Part shown: in pieces, positions 25,874 through 34,821 of the stretch
How the letters are laid out: every line of letters starts with the position of its first letter
Position numbering within the stretch: the first letter of the stretch is position 1
DNA from: Bacteroidota bacterium
GTDB taxonomy: Bacteria > Bacteroidota > Bacteroidia > Chitinophagales > Chitinophagaceae
NCBI GenBank assembly: GCA_018268055.1
Contig: JAFDXF010000089.1
Coordinates: 62,001-126,000, forward strand
DNA: 64,000 bases
Direction: 5' to 3'
Notes under the pieces: model-generated
What the model was told of the DNA's origin: nothing
Databases searched by the model: none
What the model saw: the letters and a program-made list of their open reading frames with translations, nothing else
Position numbers and translations under genes: made by a program

Positions 25874-26261
25874 AACGATAACTACTTGGATCAAAAACCA
25901 TGAGTTTGAAGCATCGCACGAAGGCAATACTATTAAAATTGATGGTGCAGCCAAGAATGGGCATGGGCCTAAAGCATTAATGCTATCTGCACTTGCCGGC
26001 TGCTCAGGAATTGATATGGTGGATTTGCTTATTAAAATGCGGGTGCCTTTTTTTGCACTTTCTATTGAAGTAGAAGCAGAACAAACAGAAGAGCATCCAA
26101 AAGTTTTTAAAGAAATTCATATACTGTATAAAGTTCAAACAGATATGGAATATGAAAAAAAAGTTCGCAAAGCTGTTAATCTATCTTTAGAACAATATTG
26201 TGGTGTGGCTGCCATGCTTCGAAAAAATTCACCCATTATTCATAAAATAGAAATATATTAG
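25866..26261 (+). CDS. OsmC family protein
   Basis: A 131-residue OsmC/Ohr-fold protein. The glycine-rich start of the central helix, GPKALMLSALAGCSGIDMV, carries the first conserved cysteine, and the second lies in LEQYCGVAAML. These paired cysteines reduce organic hydroperoxides in the family. It overlaps the CDF gene and lies 6 bases before the Rrf2 regulator, forming a three-gene operon. Confidence 0.92.
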   Translation: MAKTITTWIKNHEFEASHEGNTIKIDGAAKNGHGPKALMLSALAGCSGIDMVDLLIKMRVPFFALSIEVEAEQTEEHPKVFKEIHILYKVQTDMEYEKKVRKAVNLSLEQYCGVAAMLRKNSPIIHKIEIY

Positions 26262-26267
26262 GAATAT

Positions 26268-26675
26268 ATGCTTTCAAAAAAATCTCAATATGCCTTTCGG
26301 GCGCTGACTTATTTGGCAGAGCATTTTGAAGAAGGCCCAGTAGCTATTTCTGAAATAGCTAAAAAAAAGAAAATCCCCATTAAATTTTTAGAAAGTATTT
26401 TATTGCAATTAAAGAAAGAAAATATTCTTGAAAGTAAGAAAGGAAAGGGCGGCGGATATTTTCTAAAATTGAAACCTAATCAAATTAAAGTAGCAGCAGT
26501 AGTGCGTATCGTAAACGGCCCTATTTCTATGCTCCCTTGTGTGAGTTTATATTTTTATAAACGATGCAAAGATTGTGATAGAAAAAAATGCGGTTTGAAG
26601 GATGTGATGACTGAAGTGCGGGATGCAACTTTAAATATTTTGGAAAACAGAACGTTGAGCGACTTGCTGGTTTAA
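26268..26675 (+). CDS. Rrf2 family transcriptional regulator
   Basis: A 135-residue winged-helix regulator: MLSKKSQYAFRAL start, recognition region PIKFLESILLQLKKENILESKKG, wing GGGYFL. Four cysteines lie in a C-terminal cluster (LPCVSLY, RCKDCDRKKCGL), so it may hold an iron-sulfur cluster as IscR or NsrR do. Targets are unknown; the OsmC gene and the adjoining peroxiredoxin are reasonable candidates. Confidence 0.9.
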   Translation: MLSKKSQYAFRALTYLAEHFEEGPVAISEIAKKKKIPIKFLESILLQLKKENILESKKGKGGGYFLKLKPNQIKVAAVVRIVNGPISMLPCVSLYFYKRCKDCDRKKCGLKDVMTEVRDATLNILENRTLSDLLV

Positions 26676-26697
26676 CATTTGATTATTCCCCTACTTG

Positions 26698-26729
26698 TTT
26701 GGTAGGATAATAGGAGATACCTATTTTTG
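26698..26729 (+). promoter_or_regulatory. Promoter of the peroxiredoxin gene
   Basis: TTTG (26698-26701), 20 bases, then TATTTTTG (26722-26729): an exact match to the Bacteroidota promoter TTTG-N20-TAnnTTTG, 16 bases before the start codon. Confidence 0.75.
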
Positions 26730-26745
26730 CAAAAAAAATTAATTT

Positions 26746-27381
26746 ATGAGTTTACGTCTCGGAGATACTGCTCCAAATTTTACCGCCAAAACAACTGAAG
26801 GAGAAATAGATTTTTATGAATACTTGGGTGATAGCTGGGGTATTCTTTTTTCACATCCTGCCGATTTTACACCGGTATGTACTACTGAGTTAGGTAGAAC
26901 AGCTTTATTGCAAGGCGAGTTTGCAAAAAGAAATGTAAAAGTATTAGCCGTAAGTATTGATCCATTAGACCAACACTTAGAATGGCGCAAAGACATCAAT
27001 GAAACTCAAAATTGCCACGTTGGTTTCCCTATCATTGCGGACGAAAATAAAAACGTTGCTACTTTATATGATATGATTCATCCGAATGCTTCTGCAACTG
27101 CTACAGTTCGTTCACTATTCGTAATAGGGCCTGATAAAAAAATAAAGTTGACGATTACTTATCCTGCTTCTACCGGGCGTAACTTTTATGAAGTACTTCG
27201 AGTGGTAGATTCTTTACAGTTATCATCACAATATAGCGTAGCTACACCGGCCGATTGGAAAGTAGGTGAAGAAGTAATTGTTGGTCTATCTCTTTCTACA
27301 GAGGAAGCAAAACAAAAATTTCCAAAAGGAGTGAAAGAGGTAAAACCTTACCTACGCTACACACCACAGCCGAATCTGTAA
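26746..27381 (+). CDS. 1-Cys peroxiredoxin (Prx6 type)
   Basis: A 211-residue AhpC/TSA-fold peroxidase with the active-site motif HPADFTPVCTTELG (Cys near residue 45) and no C-terminal resolving cysteine. The length and the C-terminal dimer domain (VVDSLQLSSQ, ATPADWKVGEEV) fit the Prx6 branch. It removes peroxides in the cytoplasm. It has its own strong promoter and terminator. Confidence 0.95.
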   Translation: MSLRLGDTAPNFTAKTTEGEIDFYEYLGDSWGILFSHPADFTPVCTTELGRTALLQGEFAKRNVKVLAVSIDPLDQHLEWRKDINETQNCHVGFPIIADENKNVATLYDMIHPNASATATVRSLFVIGPDKKIKLTITYPASTGRNFYEVLRVVDSLQLSSQYSVATPADWKVGEEVIVGLSLSTEEAKQKFPKGVKEVKPYLRYTPQPNL

Positions 27382-27414
27382 TTTAATTTTTACTTAATAA
27401 ATTGTTTTATATTG

Positions 27415-27448
27415 ACCACTTTGAATTTTCAGAGTGGTTATTTTTTTT
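27415..27448 (+). terminator. Terminator after the peroxiredoxin gene
   Basis: ACCACT at 27415-27420 pairs with AGTGGT at 27433-27438, with a partly paired loop, followed by TA and eight T. Confidence 0.75.
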
Positions 27449-27528
27449 GTACAATACTTAATGAATCTTCGGGCATACCAAATGTTCGGATTAAATTTCG
27501 TGACAAATAAATTTAAAAACAAAGGCAT

Positions 27529-28251
27529 TTACTTATTCGCAAATTTTGTCAATTGTTGTAATGTTGCCTTTATGTCTTTAGGTATTGATGCTTCCAATGT
27601 TACAGTTTCTCCTTTGAAGTCTGTAAAAGAAAGGAGATAGGCGTGTAGTGCTAATCTGTTTAAAATCGGCCGCTCATTCTCTTCGTTTTTGGACAAGTTG
27701 AATTTTTTCTTGAGTGCAGAAACAAATATAGGCTTTGCATCGCCGTACAATGGGTCGCAGGCGATGGAATGGCCAATCTCTTTTAAGTGCACACGTATCT
27801 GATGTGTGCGGCCGGTATGAATCCTGAATTGCATCCATGAATAAATGCCAAAGTTTTCCAATACCTCATAATCAGTCAGCGCTTCCTTACCTTTCCGATG
27901 CACCATCATTGTTCCATTTTGTGCAGGATGCTCTGTAATGGAAGCGTTGATACTGCCTTTTGGTTCATCTGTCGCTCCTACGATTAAACCTCTGTATAAT
28001 TTTATTGTTTTTCTTTCTTCAAACTGTTGTGAAAGATGTTTATGTGCTATTTCATTTTTTGCAAAAATGATTAAGCCACTGGTGTCTTTATCTAAGCGAT
28101 GCACTGTGAAGATGTTTCCGTATTTTTCTTTCAATAAATTTTTTAAAGAGATTTCTTTTCCTTCACGATCAGGTATGGATAGTAATCCCGATGGTTTGTT
28201 GAGTGCAATCCAATCTTCCGTTTCCTGTATAATATAATCTGTAATCTTCAT
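27529..28251 (-). CDS. RluA-family pseudouridine synthase
   Basis: A 240-residue enzyme that converts uridine to pseudouridine in RNA. The catalytic motif HRLDKDTSGL holds the active aspartate near residue 55, and the motif GRTHQIRVHLKEIGHSI follows. It lacks the N-terminal S4 domain of RluC/RluD, like the shorter RluA or TruC types. It is the last of three co-directional RNA-modification genes on the minus strand. Confidence 0.92.
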   Translation of the reverse strand: MKITDYIIQETEDWIALNKPSGLLSIPDREGKEISLKNLLKEKYGNIFTVHRLDKDTSGLIIFAKNEIAHKHLSQQFEERKTIKLYRGLIVGATDEPKGSINASITEHPAQNGTMMVHRKGKEALTDYEVLENFGIYSWMQFRIHTGRTHQIRVHLKEIGHSIACDPLYGDAKPIFVSALKKKFNLSKNEENERPILNRLALHAYLLSFTDFKGETVTLEASIPKDIKATLQQLTKFANK

Positions 28252-28274
28252 TTTTTGTAATAATGGTTACGAGT

Positions 28275-29225
28275 TTAGCGTTTGCCTTTTCCGAAATATT
28301 TAAGGTCTCGTACTTCTTTCTCCGTTAGGAAACGCCATTTACCGCGATCCACATTTTTCTTAGTCAATCCGGCAAATGTAACGCGGTCTAAGTTTTTTAC
28401 ATCATATCCTAAATGTTCAAAAATGCGGCGTACAATTCTGTTTCTTCCGCTGTGTATTTCAATGCCCACTTGCGTTTTATCTTTTAAATCAGAATAAGCC
28501 AATACATCCACAGGAGCCGGCCCATCTTCAAGTATCAGGCCTTTCAATATTGCATCAAAATCATTTTTTTCAAGCGGTTTATTGAGTGTTGCTTGATAAA
28601 CTTTTTTTATTTCATTGCGAGGATGTGTAAGTTTTTGGGCTAATTCGCCATCATTGGTAAATAATAAAACACCGGATGTATTTCTGTCCAACCTTCCTAT
28701 TGGATAGACTCTGTCACTGGTTGCATTTCGGATTAAATCCAACACGGTTTTTCTTCCTTGCGGATCATCGGTAGTAGTAATATAATCTTTCGGCTTATTC
28801 AATAAAATATAAACAAGATCTTTTTGAATGGATATTTTTTTGCCCTTTACACGTATATCATCTTTTGAAGAAACTTTGTGCCCGGGCTCTGTAATCACGT
28901 TACCATTTACTTTTACCAATCCTTGTTTTACCATTTCTGCCGCTTCACGTCTTGCTGCTACGCCTGAGTGTGCAATAAATTTATTCAGCGGCATTAACTC
29001 CTGATTTATGTTGCGTGGTTCATACTTTGGAGCTTTCGGGTTTGTTGTAGTAGCATTTTGCGCTGCACTTTTTCTGCGCTCATCAAAAAAATCTTCTCTT
29101 TCCTTTTTCCACTGTCTTTTTTCTTGCTTAAACTGCTCTTTTATTGCAGCGTTGCTTTTTTTTGTGTGAAATTTAGAGAAACTACCGGATGGGTTACTCT
29201 TCTTTTTGGGTATTCCTTTTTTCAT
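28275..29225 (-). CDS. RsuA/RluB-family rRNA pseudouridine synthase
   Basis: A 316-residue enzyme. A lysine-rich, probably disordered extension (1 to about 75) precedes an S4 RNA-binding domain (about 76-135, LNKFIAHSGVAARREAAEMV) and the catalytic domain with GRLDRNTSGVLLFT and GRNRIVRRIFEHLGY. It modifies ribosomal RNA; RluB of 23S rRNA is the likeliest match, but the exact site cannot be read from sequence. Confidence 0.92.
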   Translation of the reverse strand: MKKGIPKKKSNPSGSFSKFHTKKSNAAIKEQFKQEKRQWKKEREDFFDERRKSAAQNATTTNPKAPKYEPRNINQELMPLNKFIAHSGVAARREAAEMVKQGLVKVNGNVITEPGHKVSSKDDIRVKGKKISIQKDLVYILLNKPKDYITTTDDPQGRKTVLDLIRNATSDRVYPIGRLDRNTSGVLLFTNDGELAQKLTHPRNEIKKVYQATLNKPLEKNDFDAILKGLILEDGPAPVDVLAYSDLKDKTQVGIEIHSGRNRIVRRIFEHLGYDVKNLDRVTFAGLTKKNVDRGKWRFLTEKEVRDLKYFGKGKR

Positions 29226-29278
29226 GGTGTAGTATTTCTGTTTTGCAACAGTAATCGTTCAAAAATATTTTATGCAAT

Positions 29279-30325
29279 CTAATTTTTATTTGCCAATTGA
29301 CCACAGGCTGCATCAATGTCTTTTCCTCTGCTCCGTCTGAGGCGGGCATTCACTCTGTTTTTTTCTAAATGATGCATAAAGGCCATTACTTTTTCTTCTG
29401 TTGGTTTTTCAAACTTGGCAAACTCAATAGGATTATATTCAATGATGTTAATTAAGTCTGCCGGAACTTGACGATATATTTTTATTAATTCGTCTGCATC
29501 CTCTATTGAATCGTTGAGGTTTCTGAATAAAATGTATTCAAACGTGATTTCGTTTTTTGTTTGTTTGTAAAAATAATTTAAAGCATCAATCAGCGATTTT
29601 ATATCATTTGTATCATTGATCGGCATTATCTGATGCCTTTTATCATCATTGGCAGCGTGCAGCGATAAGGCTAATTTGAATTTCACTTTATCATCGCCCA
29701 ATTGTTTGATTTGTTTGGCCACACCGGCAGTAGAAACAGTGATTCTTCGCGGACTCATGGCTAATCCGTCCGGTGCTGTAATTCGTTCTATTGATTTCAA
29801 AACATTTTTATAGTTCAGCATCGGCTCACCCATGCCCATATAAACGATGTTGGTGAGCTTGTGCCCATAGATACGTTCACATTGCTGATTGATAAGCACT
29901 ACTTCATCATAGATTTCATCAAAACTTAGATTACGTTTTCTGTCAATATATCCCGTAGCACAAAATTTACAACTGAGCGAACAACCGATTTGTGATGAAA
30001 CACAAGCTGTATATCGCTTTTCAGTTGGAATTAAAACTCCTTCTACCAAGTGTCCGTCATGAGTTTTGAAAGAGGATTTTACTGTTCCATCGGCGGAGTA
30101 TTGCGTTGCATTGATAGTCAATGAAGGCAAAGTGAAATTTTCCCCCAATTTTTGGCGAAGCTCTTTGCTTAGATTGGTCATATCTGCAAAACTCATCGCA
30201 TGCTTTTGCCAAAGCCATTCCCAAACTTGTTTTGCCCTGAATTTTTTTTCACCCATTTCCTCAAAATACTGTTCAATATCCGGGAGAGATAAAGTGCGAA
30301 TATTGACAATGCCTGCTTGTTTCAT
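29279..30325 (-). CDS. rlmN: Dual-specificity RNA methyltransferase RlmN
   Basis: A 348-residue radical SAM enzyme that methylates carbon 2 of adenine in 23S rRNA and some tRNAs. The cluster motif C-x3-C-x2-C is in GCSLSCKFCATGYID, and NIVYMGMGEPMLNY and the C-terminal catalytic cysteine in AACGQL are present. It is divergent from the thiolase gene with 69 bases between. Confidence 0.96.
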   Translation of the reverse strand: MKQAGIVNIRTLSLPDIEQYFEEMGEKKFRAKQVWEWLWQKHAMSFADMTNLSKELRQKLGENFTLPSLTINATQYSADGTVKSSFKTHDGHLVEGVLIPTEKRYTACVSSQIGCSLSCKFCATGYIDRKRNLSFDEIYDEVVLINQQCERIYGHKLTNIVYMGMGEPMLNYKNVLKSIERITAPDGLAMSPRRITVSTAGVAKQIKQLGDDKVKFKLALSLHAANDDKRHQIMPINDTNDIKSLIDALNYFYKQTKNEITFEYILFRNLNDSIEDADELIKIYRQVPADLINIIEYNPIEFAKFEKPTEEKVMAFMHHLEKNRVNARLRRSRGKDIDAACGQLANKN

Positions 30326-30340
30326 CTTGCAAAGTTAATT

Positions 30341-30371
30341 AACCTGCATTGCAGCAGGTTGTTTATTTTTG
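30341..30371 (+). promoter_or_regulatory. Palindrome next to the thiolase -7 element
   Basis: AACCTGC (30341-30347) and GCAGGTT (30354-30360) form a perfect inverted repeat around ATTGCA, and TATTTTTG, a perfect -7 element, follows at 30364-30371 with no TTG at the usual -33 distance. The palindrome covers the region where a -33 element should be, so it is a candidate operator for the thiolase gene or for the divergent rlmN. Confidence 0.45.
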
Positions 30372-30394
30372 ATGTTTAACAAAATACGAAGTTT

Positions 30395-31588
30395 ATGCAA
30401 GAGGTTTTTGTTGTGGATGCAGTTCGTACGGCAATTGGCAAATATGGCGGTGTCTTATCATCTGTACGCCCCGATGATTTGCTGGCACAGGTTATTAAAG
30501 CCATTGTAAACAGAAACCCTTCAATAGATATGCATGACATTGAAGAGGTGATAGCAGGTGCTGCTAATCAGGCGGGAGAAGATAACCGCAATGTGGCTCG
30601 TATGGCTGCACTGCTTGCCGGATTGCCGGTAAGTGTAGCCGGAAATACAGTAAATCGGTTATGCGCATCAGGTTTGCAAGCTATAATGGATGGTGCAAGG
30701 CAAATTATGTGTGGTGATGCTGCATTCATTATTGCGGGTGGTGTAGAAAGTATGACAAGAGCGCCTTACGTTATTGCAAAGAGTGATGAAGCTTATGGAC
30801 GAAAACAAGAATTGTTTGATACTACGATGGGTTGGCGATTTGTCAACAAACAATTAGCAGCTATGTACCATCCATTTGCAATGGGCGAAACGGCTGAGAA
30901 TGTAGCAAAGCAATGGAATATTTCAAGAGATGAGCAAGATGCTTTTGCATTGTCATCACAACAAAAATATTTCGCTGCAAAAGAATCCGGTAAGTGGAAT
31001 GATGAAATTGTTCCTTATGAAATAACAATAAAAGGGAATACAACTGTTGTAGATACTGATGAGCATCCGAGAGCAACATCAATGGAAAAATTATCAACAT
31101 TAAAGCCTGCATTTGTTAAAGATGGAACAGTAACAGCAGGAAATTCTTCAGGTATCAATGATGGTGCAGCCGTATTGTTGTTAACCAATGCAGATGGCGT
31201 AAAAAAATATGGATTGAAACCTTTGGCAAAAATAAAATCAATGGCAGTAGCAGGTGTAGATCCTTCTATAATGGGAATAGGGCCTGTACCTGCCACGCAG
31301 AAAGCACTGCATCGTGCCGGATTGAACGTGAAGGATATTGATTTGATAGAACTCAATGAGGCGTTTGCTTCGCAAAGTATAGCCTGCATACGTGATTTAA
31401 AATTGAACAAAGAAATTATTAATGTAAATGGCGGTGCTATTGCTTTAGGTCATCCGTTGGGCTGTAGTGGTGCAAGAATCTCTACTACATTGCTTTATGA
31501 AATGAAAAGAAGAAAATCACGCTATGGTCTTGCCACGATGTGTGTAGGTGTAGGACAGGGTGCCGCATTGATATTTGAGGGGGTGTAG
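30395..31588 (+). CDS. Acetyl-CoA acetyltransferase / thiolase
   Basis: A 397-residue thiolase. The nucleophile is in TVNRLCASGLQA (Cys near 90), with GGVESMTRAPYV, and the C-terminal pair is in NGGAIALGHPLGCSGARI (His and Cys). It either joins two acetyl-CoA or cleaves 3-ketoacyl-CoA; the sequence is of the PcaF/3-oxoadipyl-CoA-thiolase-like kind, but substrate cannot be fixed. It is convergent with hisS with only 4 bases between. Confidence 0.93.
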   Translation: MQEVFVVDAVRTAIGKYGGVLSSVRPDDLLAQVIKAIVNRNPSIDMHDIEEVIAGAANQAGEDNRNVARMAALLAGLPVSVAGNTVNRLCASGLQAIMDGARQIMCGDAAFIIAGGVESMTRAPYVIAKSDEAYGRKQELFDTTMGWRFVNKQLAAMYHPFAMGETAENVAKQWNISRDEQDAFALSSQQKYFAAKESGKWNDEIVPYEITIKGNTTVVDTDEHPRATSMEKLSTLKPAFVKDGTVTAGNSSGINDGAAVLLLTNADGVKKYGLKPLAKIKSMAVAGVDPSIMGIGPVPATQKALHRAGLNVKDIDLIELNEAFASQSIACIRDLKLNKEIINVNGGAIALGHPLGCSGARISTTLLYEMKRRKSRYGLATMCVGVGQGAALIFEGV

Positions 31589-31592
31589 AGGA

Positions 31593-32963
31593 TTAAAATT
31601 TATACCCCAACAACTCACTCAACCCCAATCTTTCCTGCTCACCGGTTGCCAGTTTTTTAAGATTGCATTTTTGTTCGTTCAGTTCTTTCTCACCGATGAT
31701 GATGATATATGGAATATTTTTTTTCTCTGCGTATTTAAACTGCTTGTCAAACTTTGTTGACTCGTGATAAAGTTCGCATCGGATATTTTTATGACGCAGT
31801 TGTTGCATCCAGTCAAAAGATTGTTTGCTTTCATTTTCACCCAAATTAAAAAAGAGCACTTGTGTACTGATATTGATGTTTTCCGGAAACAAGTTTAGTT
31901 CTTCCAACACATCATAAATTCTGTCCACACCAAATGAAATACCAACGCCCGGAATATTGGGTACACCAAACAATCCGGTAAGATCATCATATCGACCTCC
32001 GCCGCCAATGCTTCCCATCTTAACAGATGCAGGAGCTTTCGCTTCATAAATAATTCCTGTGTAATAGTTGAGCCCACGAGCTAGTGTAGGATCTATTTGC
32101 ACATTTGTACTTTTCAAAGCAGTGTTGTTCAAAAGTTCTTTTAATTGTGCTATACCAATTTTGCCTTGTTCGCTATTGCTTAATAAAGTTTCGAGTTGAT
32201 TGATTATTACATCATTGTTGCCGCTGATGCTTAGATATTTTTCAATGGTTTGGATTGCAGCATCTGTCAATCCACGCTGACTTAGTTCTACTTTTACTTT
32301 TTCCAAACCTATTTTATCTAATTTGTCAATAGCGATAGCAATGTCTGTTGTTTTATCTGCACCGCCACATAGTTCAGCAAGTGCAGTCAATATTTTTCGG
32401 TGATTGATTTTTAATTCGTAACCGCTTAATTGTAATGCAGTAAATACTTCGTGATAAATAAGTGTTAACTCCACTTCATTGAGTAATGCATTGCTGCCTA
32501 CTACATCGGCATCGCATTGATAAAATTCACGGTAACGTCCTTTTTGTGGACGATCTGCACGCCACACAGGCTGCACTTGATAGCGTTTGAACGGAAAAGC
32601 AAGTACTGCATGATTCATGGCTACGTAACGAGCAAATGGAATCGTGAGATCATATTTTAATGCTCTTTCCGTAATGCCTTTTATGTTTTTGCCTTCCAAT
32701 ATTTTTTCAAAATCTTCTCTAATCTGTTTTTCTTTTTCTTTATTATCAAGACCGTTGTTTAGAATTTTAAAAATCAGTTTATCACCTTCTTCGCCATACT
32801 TACCCATCAATGTTTCCATATTTTCCATTGCGGGTGTTTCCAAAGGTTGAAATCCATAACGTTCAAATACATTTTTAATGGTATTCAAAATGTAATTTCG
32901 CTTGCGAACAACGTCCGGACCAAAATCTCTAGTGCCCTGCGGAAGTGATGGTTTCTGACTCAT
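31593..32963 (-). CDS. hisS: Histidyl-tRNA synthetase
   Basis: A 456-residue class II synthetase. Motif 2 is in PVWRADRPQKGRYREFYQCD, the histidine-specific motif is LARGLNYYTGIIYEA, and motif 3 is around GGRYDDL and GVGISFGVDR. A C-terminal anticodon-binding domain (about residues 360-456) follows. It is 26 bases after the phosphatase gene on the same strand. Confidence 0.97.
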   Translation of the reverse strand: MSQKPSLPQGTRDFGPDVVRKRNYILNTIKNVFERYGFQPLETPAMENMETLMGKYGEEGDKLIFKILNNGLDNKEKEKQIREDFEKILEGKNIKGITERALKYDLTIPFARYVAMNHAVLAFPFKRYQVQPVWRADRPQKGRYREFYQCDADVVGSNALLNEVELTLIYHEVFTALQLSGYELKINHRKILTALAELCGGADKTTDIAIAIDKLDKIGLEKVKVELSQRGLTDAAIQTIEKYLSISGNNDVIINQLETLLSNSEQGKIGIAQLKELLNNTALKSTNVQIDPTLARGLNYYTGIIYEAKAPASVKMGSIGGGGRYDDLTGLFGVPNIPGVGISFGVDRIYDVLEELNLFPENINISTQVLFFNLGENESKQSFDWMQQLRHKNIRCELYHESTKFDKQFKYAEKKNIPYIIIIGEKELNEQKCNLKKLATGEQERLGLSELLGYKF

Positions 32964-32989
32964 GTTAAAATTTATTGGTAGATTTTTTT

Positions 32990-33460
32990 TTAAATATCAG
33001 TTGTAATAACATGCTTTGTAATGATTGCATCACAAGCCTGTTCAATTAATGAAAATGCATGGTGATATCCTGGTTCAGTACCATACCAAGGATCGGGTAC
33101 ATCCATATTTTTATTCGGGTACAATTCATTCATCAGCAACATCGCTTTTGTAGCATCAAACTTTTCGTTGCTCATTTTTTTTATATCGTCCAATACATCG
33201 GCAGCTAATGCATAAATTTTATCATAACACTTAAAATCATCCGCTGTAAATCGTCTGGCTCTTTGATTGCTGATGTCAATACCATTTAGCTTCGCTACTT
33301 TTTGTGAAAGATGATGTGGTGGTTCGCCTATGTGATAGCTGTTTGTGCCGGCACTATCCACTTGCCAGTTTAGCCCTGCTTTTTGAACCTTATCTTGCAT
33401 TATTCCCTCCGCCAATGGGCTACGACAAATATTTCCCAAACAAACCATTAAAATCTTCAT
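32990..33460 (-). CDS. Low-molecular-weight protein-tyrosine phosphatase
   Basis: A 156-residue cytoplasmic phosphatase. The P-loop CLGNICRSP lies at residues 7-15 with the nucleophilic cysteine first, and the general acid is in VPDPWYG near residue 120. Probable substrates are phosphotyrosine proteins, but none is indicated by context. Confidence 0.93.
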   Translation of the reverse strand: MKILMVCLGNICRSPLAEGIMQDKVQKAGLNWQVDSAGTNSYHIGEPPHHLSQKVAKLNGIDISNQRARRFTADDFKCYDKIYALAADVLDDIKKMSNEKFDATKAMLLMNELYPNKNMDVPDPWYGTEPGYHHAFSLIEQACDAIITKHVITTDI

Positions 33461-33557
33461 TGCACAAAGATAATCAGACTTTGCTTTTTTGATTTAAAAG
33501 AGATGTGGAATTGTGTAATAAGCGCATCTTAAGTAATGAAATATAAAATTGAAGATA

Positions 33558-33848
33558 ATGAAACAAAATTTTCCTATTTTTCCGTTTTTGAAATTTGAAA
33601 ATATGCTGGAAGATTATGAAAATAAAAGGAAGAAGCAAGTTTCCTTAATGCGTTCTATGATGGATTACACAATGGGTACTTTATTCTTAGTGATCGGGAT
33701 TTTCTTTTTCTTTTTAAGAACCAAGGATATTGCTATCAATGAATATTTTGGTAAACCCGATACATTAGATAAGCTATTGGGTGGCATGTGTTTGTTTTAC
33801 GGTGTGTGGCGTATTTATCGCGGATATCAGAAAAAATATTTTAAATGA
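33558..33848 (+). CDS. Small membrane protein of the PstS-TPR operon
   Basis: A 96-residue protein with two membrane helices (about residues 39-57 and 76-90) and a basic, Met-rich cytosolic start. I chose ATG 33558 over the TTG at 33549. It overlaps the following lipoprotein gene by 4 bases. In related genomes I expect this gene next to a PstS-like and a TPR gene; no function is known. Confidence 0.75.
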   Translation: MKQNFPIFPFLKFENMLEDYENKRKKQVSLMRSMMDYTMGTLFLVIGIFFFFLRTKDIAINEYFGKPDTLDKLLGGMCLFYGVWRIYRGYQKKYFK

Positions 33849-34780
33849 GAAAAAGAATAGCTCTTTATAATATAAAAGTGTTTGCTGTTTTGATTGCTAT
33901 TACTACTTTATTGAATGCGTGTAATACAAAAAACGATAATAAAAAGCCGGACGATTATTGGTATGGTAGTATTAATGTAAGTGCAGATGAATCATTTAAG
34001 CCAATCGTGGATGAATTGGCAAAAGTATATGAATCCAATCGGCCTAAAACAAAAATCAATGTAACGTATAAGCCGGAAGCAGAATGTTTCAAAGATTTTT
34101 ATGTGGATAGTGTACGGATGATTATTGCTACGAGACCATATACACCTGAAGAAAGAGAAATAATGGTGGATTCATTTTCTGTTTCACCAAATTATATGGC
34201 AGTAGCGAGAGATGCAATTGCAGTAATAGTCAACCCATCATCGCCGGACTCTGTATTTACTATGCCCGAGTTGAAAGCCATCCTCACCGGAAAATTTAGC
34301 AAAAAATTAATTCCGGTATTTGATGGTGTAAAAGCAACCAGTACGGTACGTTTTATCATCGATTCAGTATTGCGTGGAGATACACTTACAAAAGATGCAG
34401 TAGCAGCGAGGAGCAGTAATGGCGTTCTTGATTATATTGCTAAAACACCGAATGCAATAGGTTTTGTAGGTGTGAGCTGGATTGGGAATAAAGAAGATCC
34501 TGAGCAAGTAAGTTATTTGAAAGAAGTCAAAATAGCTAGATTAGAAAGCAAGTATATGCCAGGTCATTTTGTAAAACCTTATCAAGATGATATTTACACA
34601 AAGAATTATCCTTTGGTACGGGATTTGGTTTATATATTGAAAGAGAATTATAAAGGATTAGGATATGGATTTGCCGGATTTATGAGCAGCGAAATAGGAC
34701 AATTGATATTCAGAAGAGCATATTTAGCACCGCTTATCATTAAAAACTTCGGAATAAGAGAAGCAAACGTAAAAGAGTAA
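33845..34780 (+). CDS. PstS-like substrate-binding lipoprotein
   Basis: A 311-residue protein with a lipoprotein signal (TLLNAC, Cys near residue 28) and a periplasmic phosphate-binding-protein fold: GSINVSADESFKPIVDELAKVYE and VARDAIAVIVNP are typical. No pstCAB genes are nearby, so it may serve a sensing or TonB-linked role instead of classical phosphate uptake (inference). Translationally coupled to the small membrane protein before it. Confidence 0.88.
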   Translation: MRKRIALYNIKVFAVLIAITTLLNACNTKNDNKKPDDYWYGSINVSADESFKPIVDELAKVYESNRPKTKINVTYKPEAECFKDFYVDSVRMIIATRPYTPEEREIMVDSFSVSPNYMAVARDAIAVIVNPSSPDSVFTMPELKAILTGKFSKKLIPVFDGVKATSTVRFIIDSVLRGDTLTKDAVAARSSNGVLDYIAKTPNAIGFVGVSWIGNKEDPEQVSYLKEVKIARLESKYMPGHFVKPYQDDIYTKNYPLVRDLVYILKENYKGLGYGFAGFMSSEIGQLIFRRAYLAPLIIKNFGIREANVKE

Positions 34781-34821
34781 ACAAAAAAGTTATATTTACA
34801 ACCCTAAAAGTGAAAAGTAAA

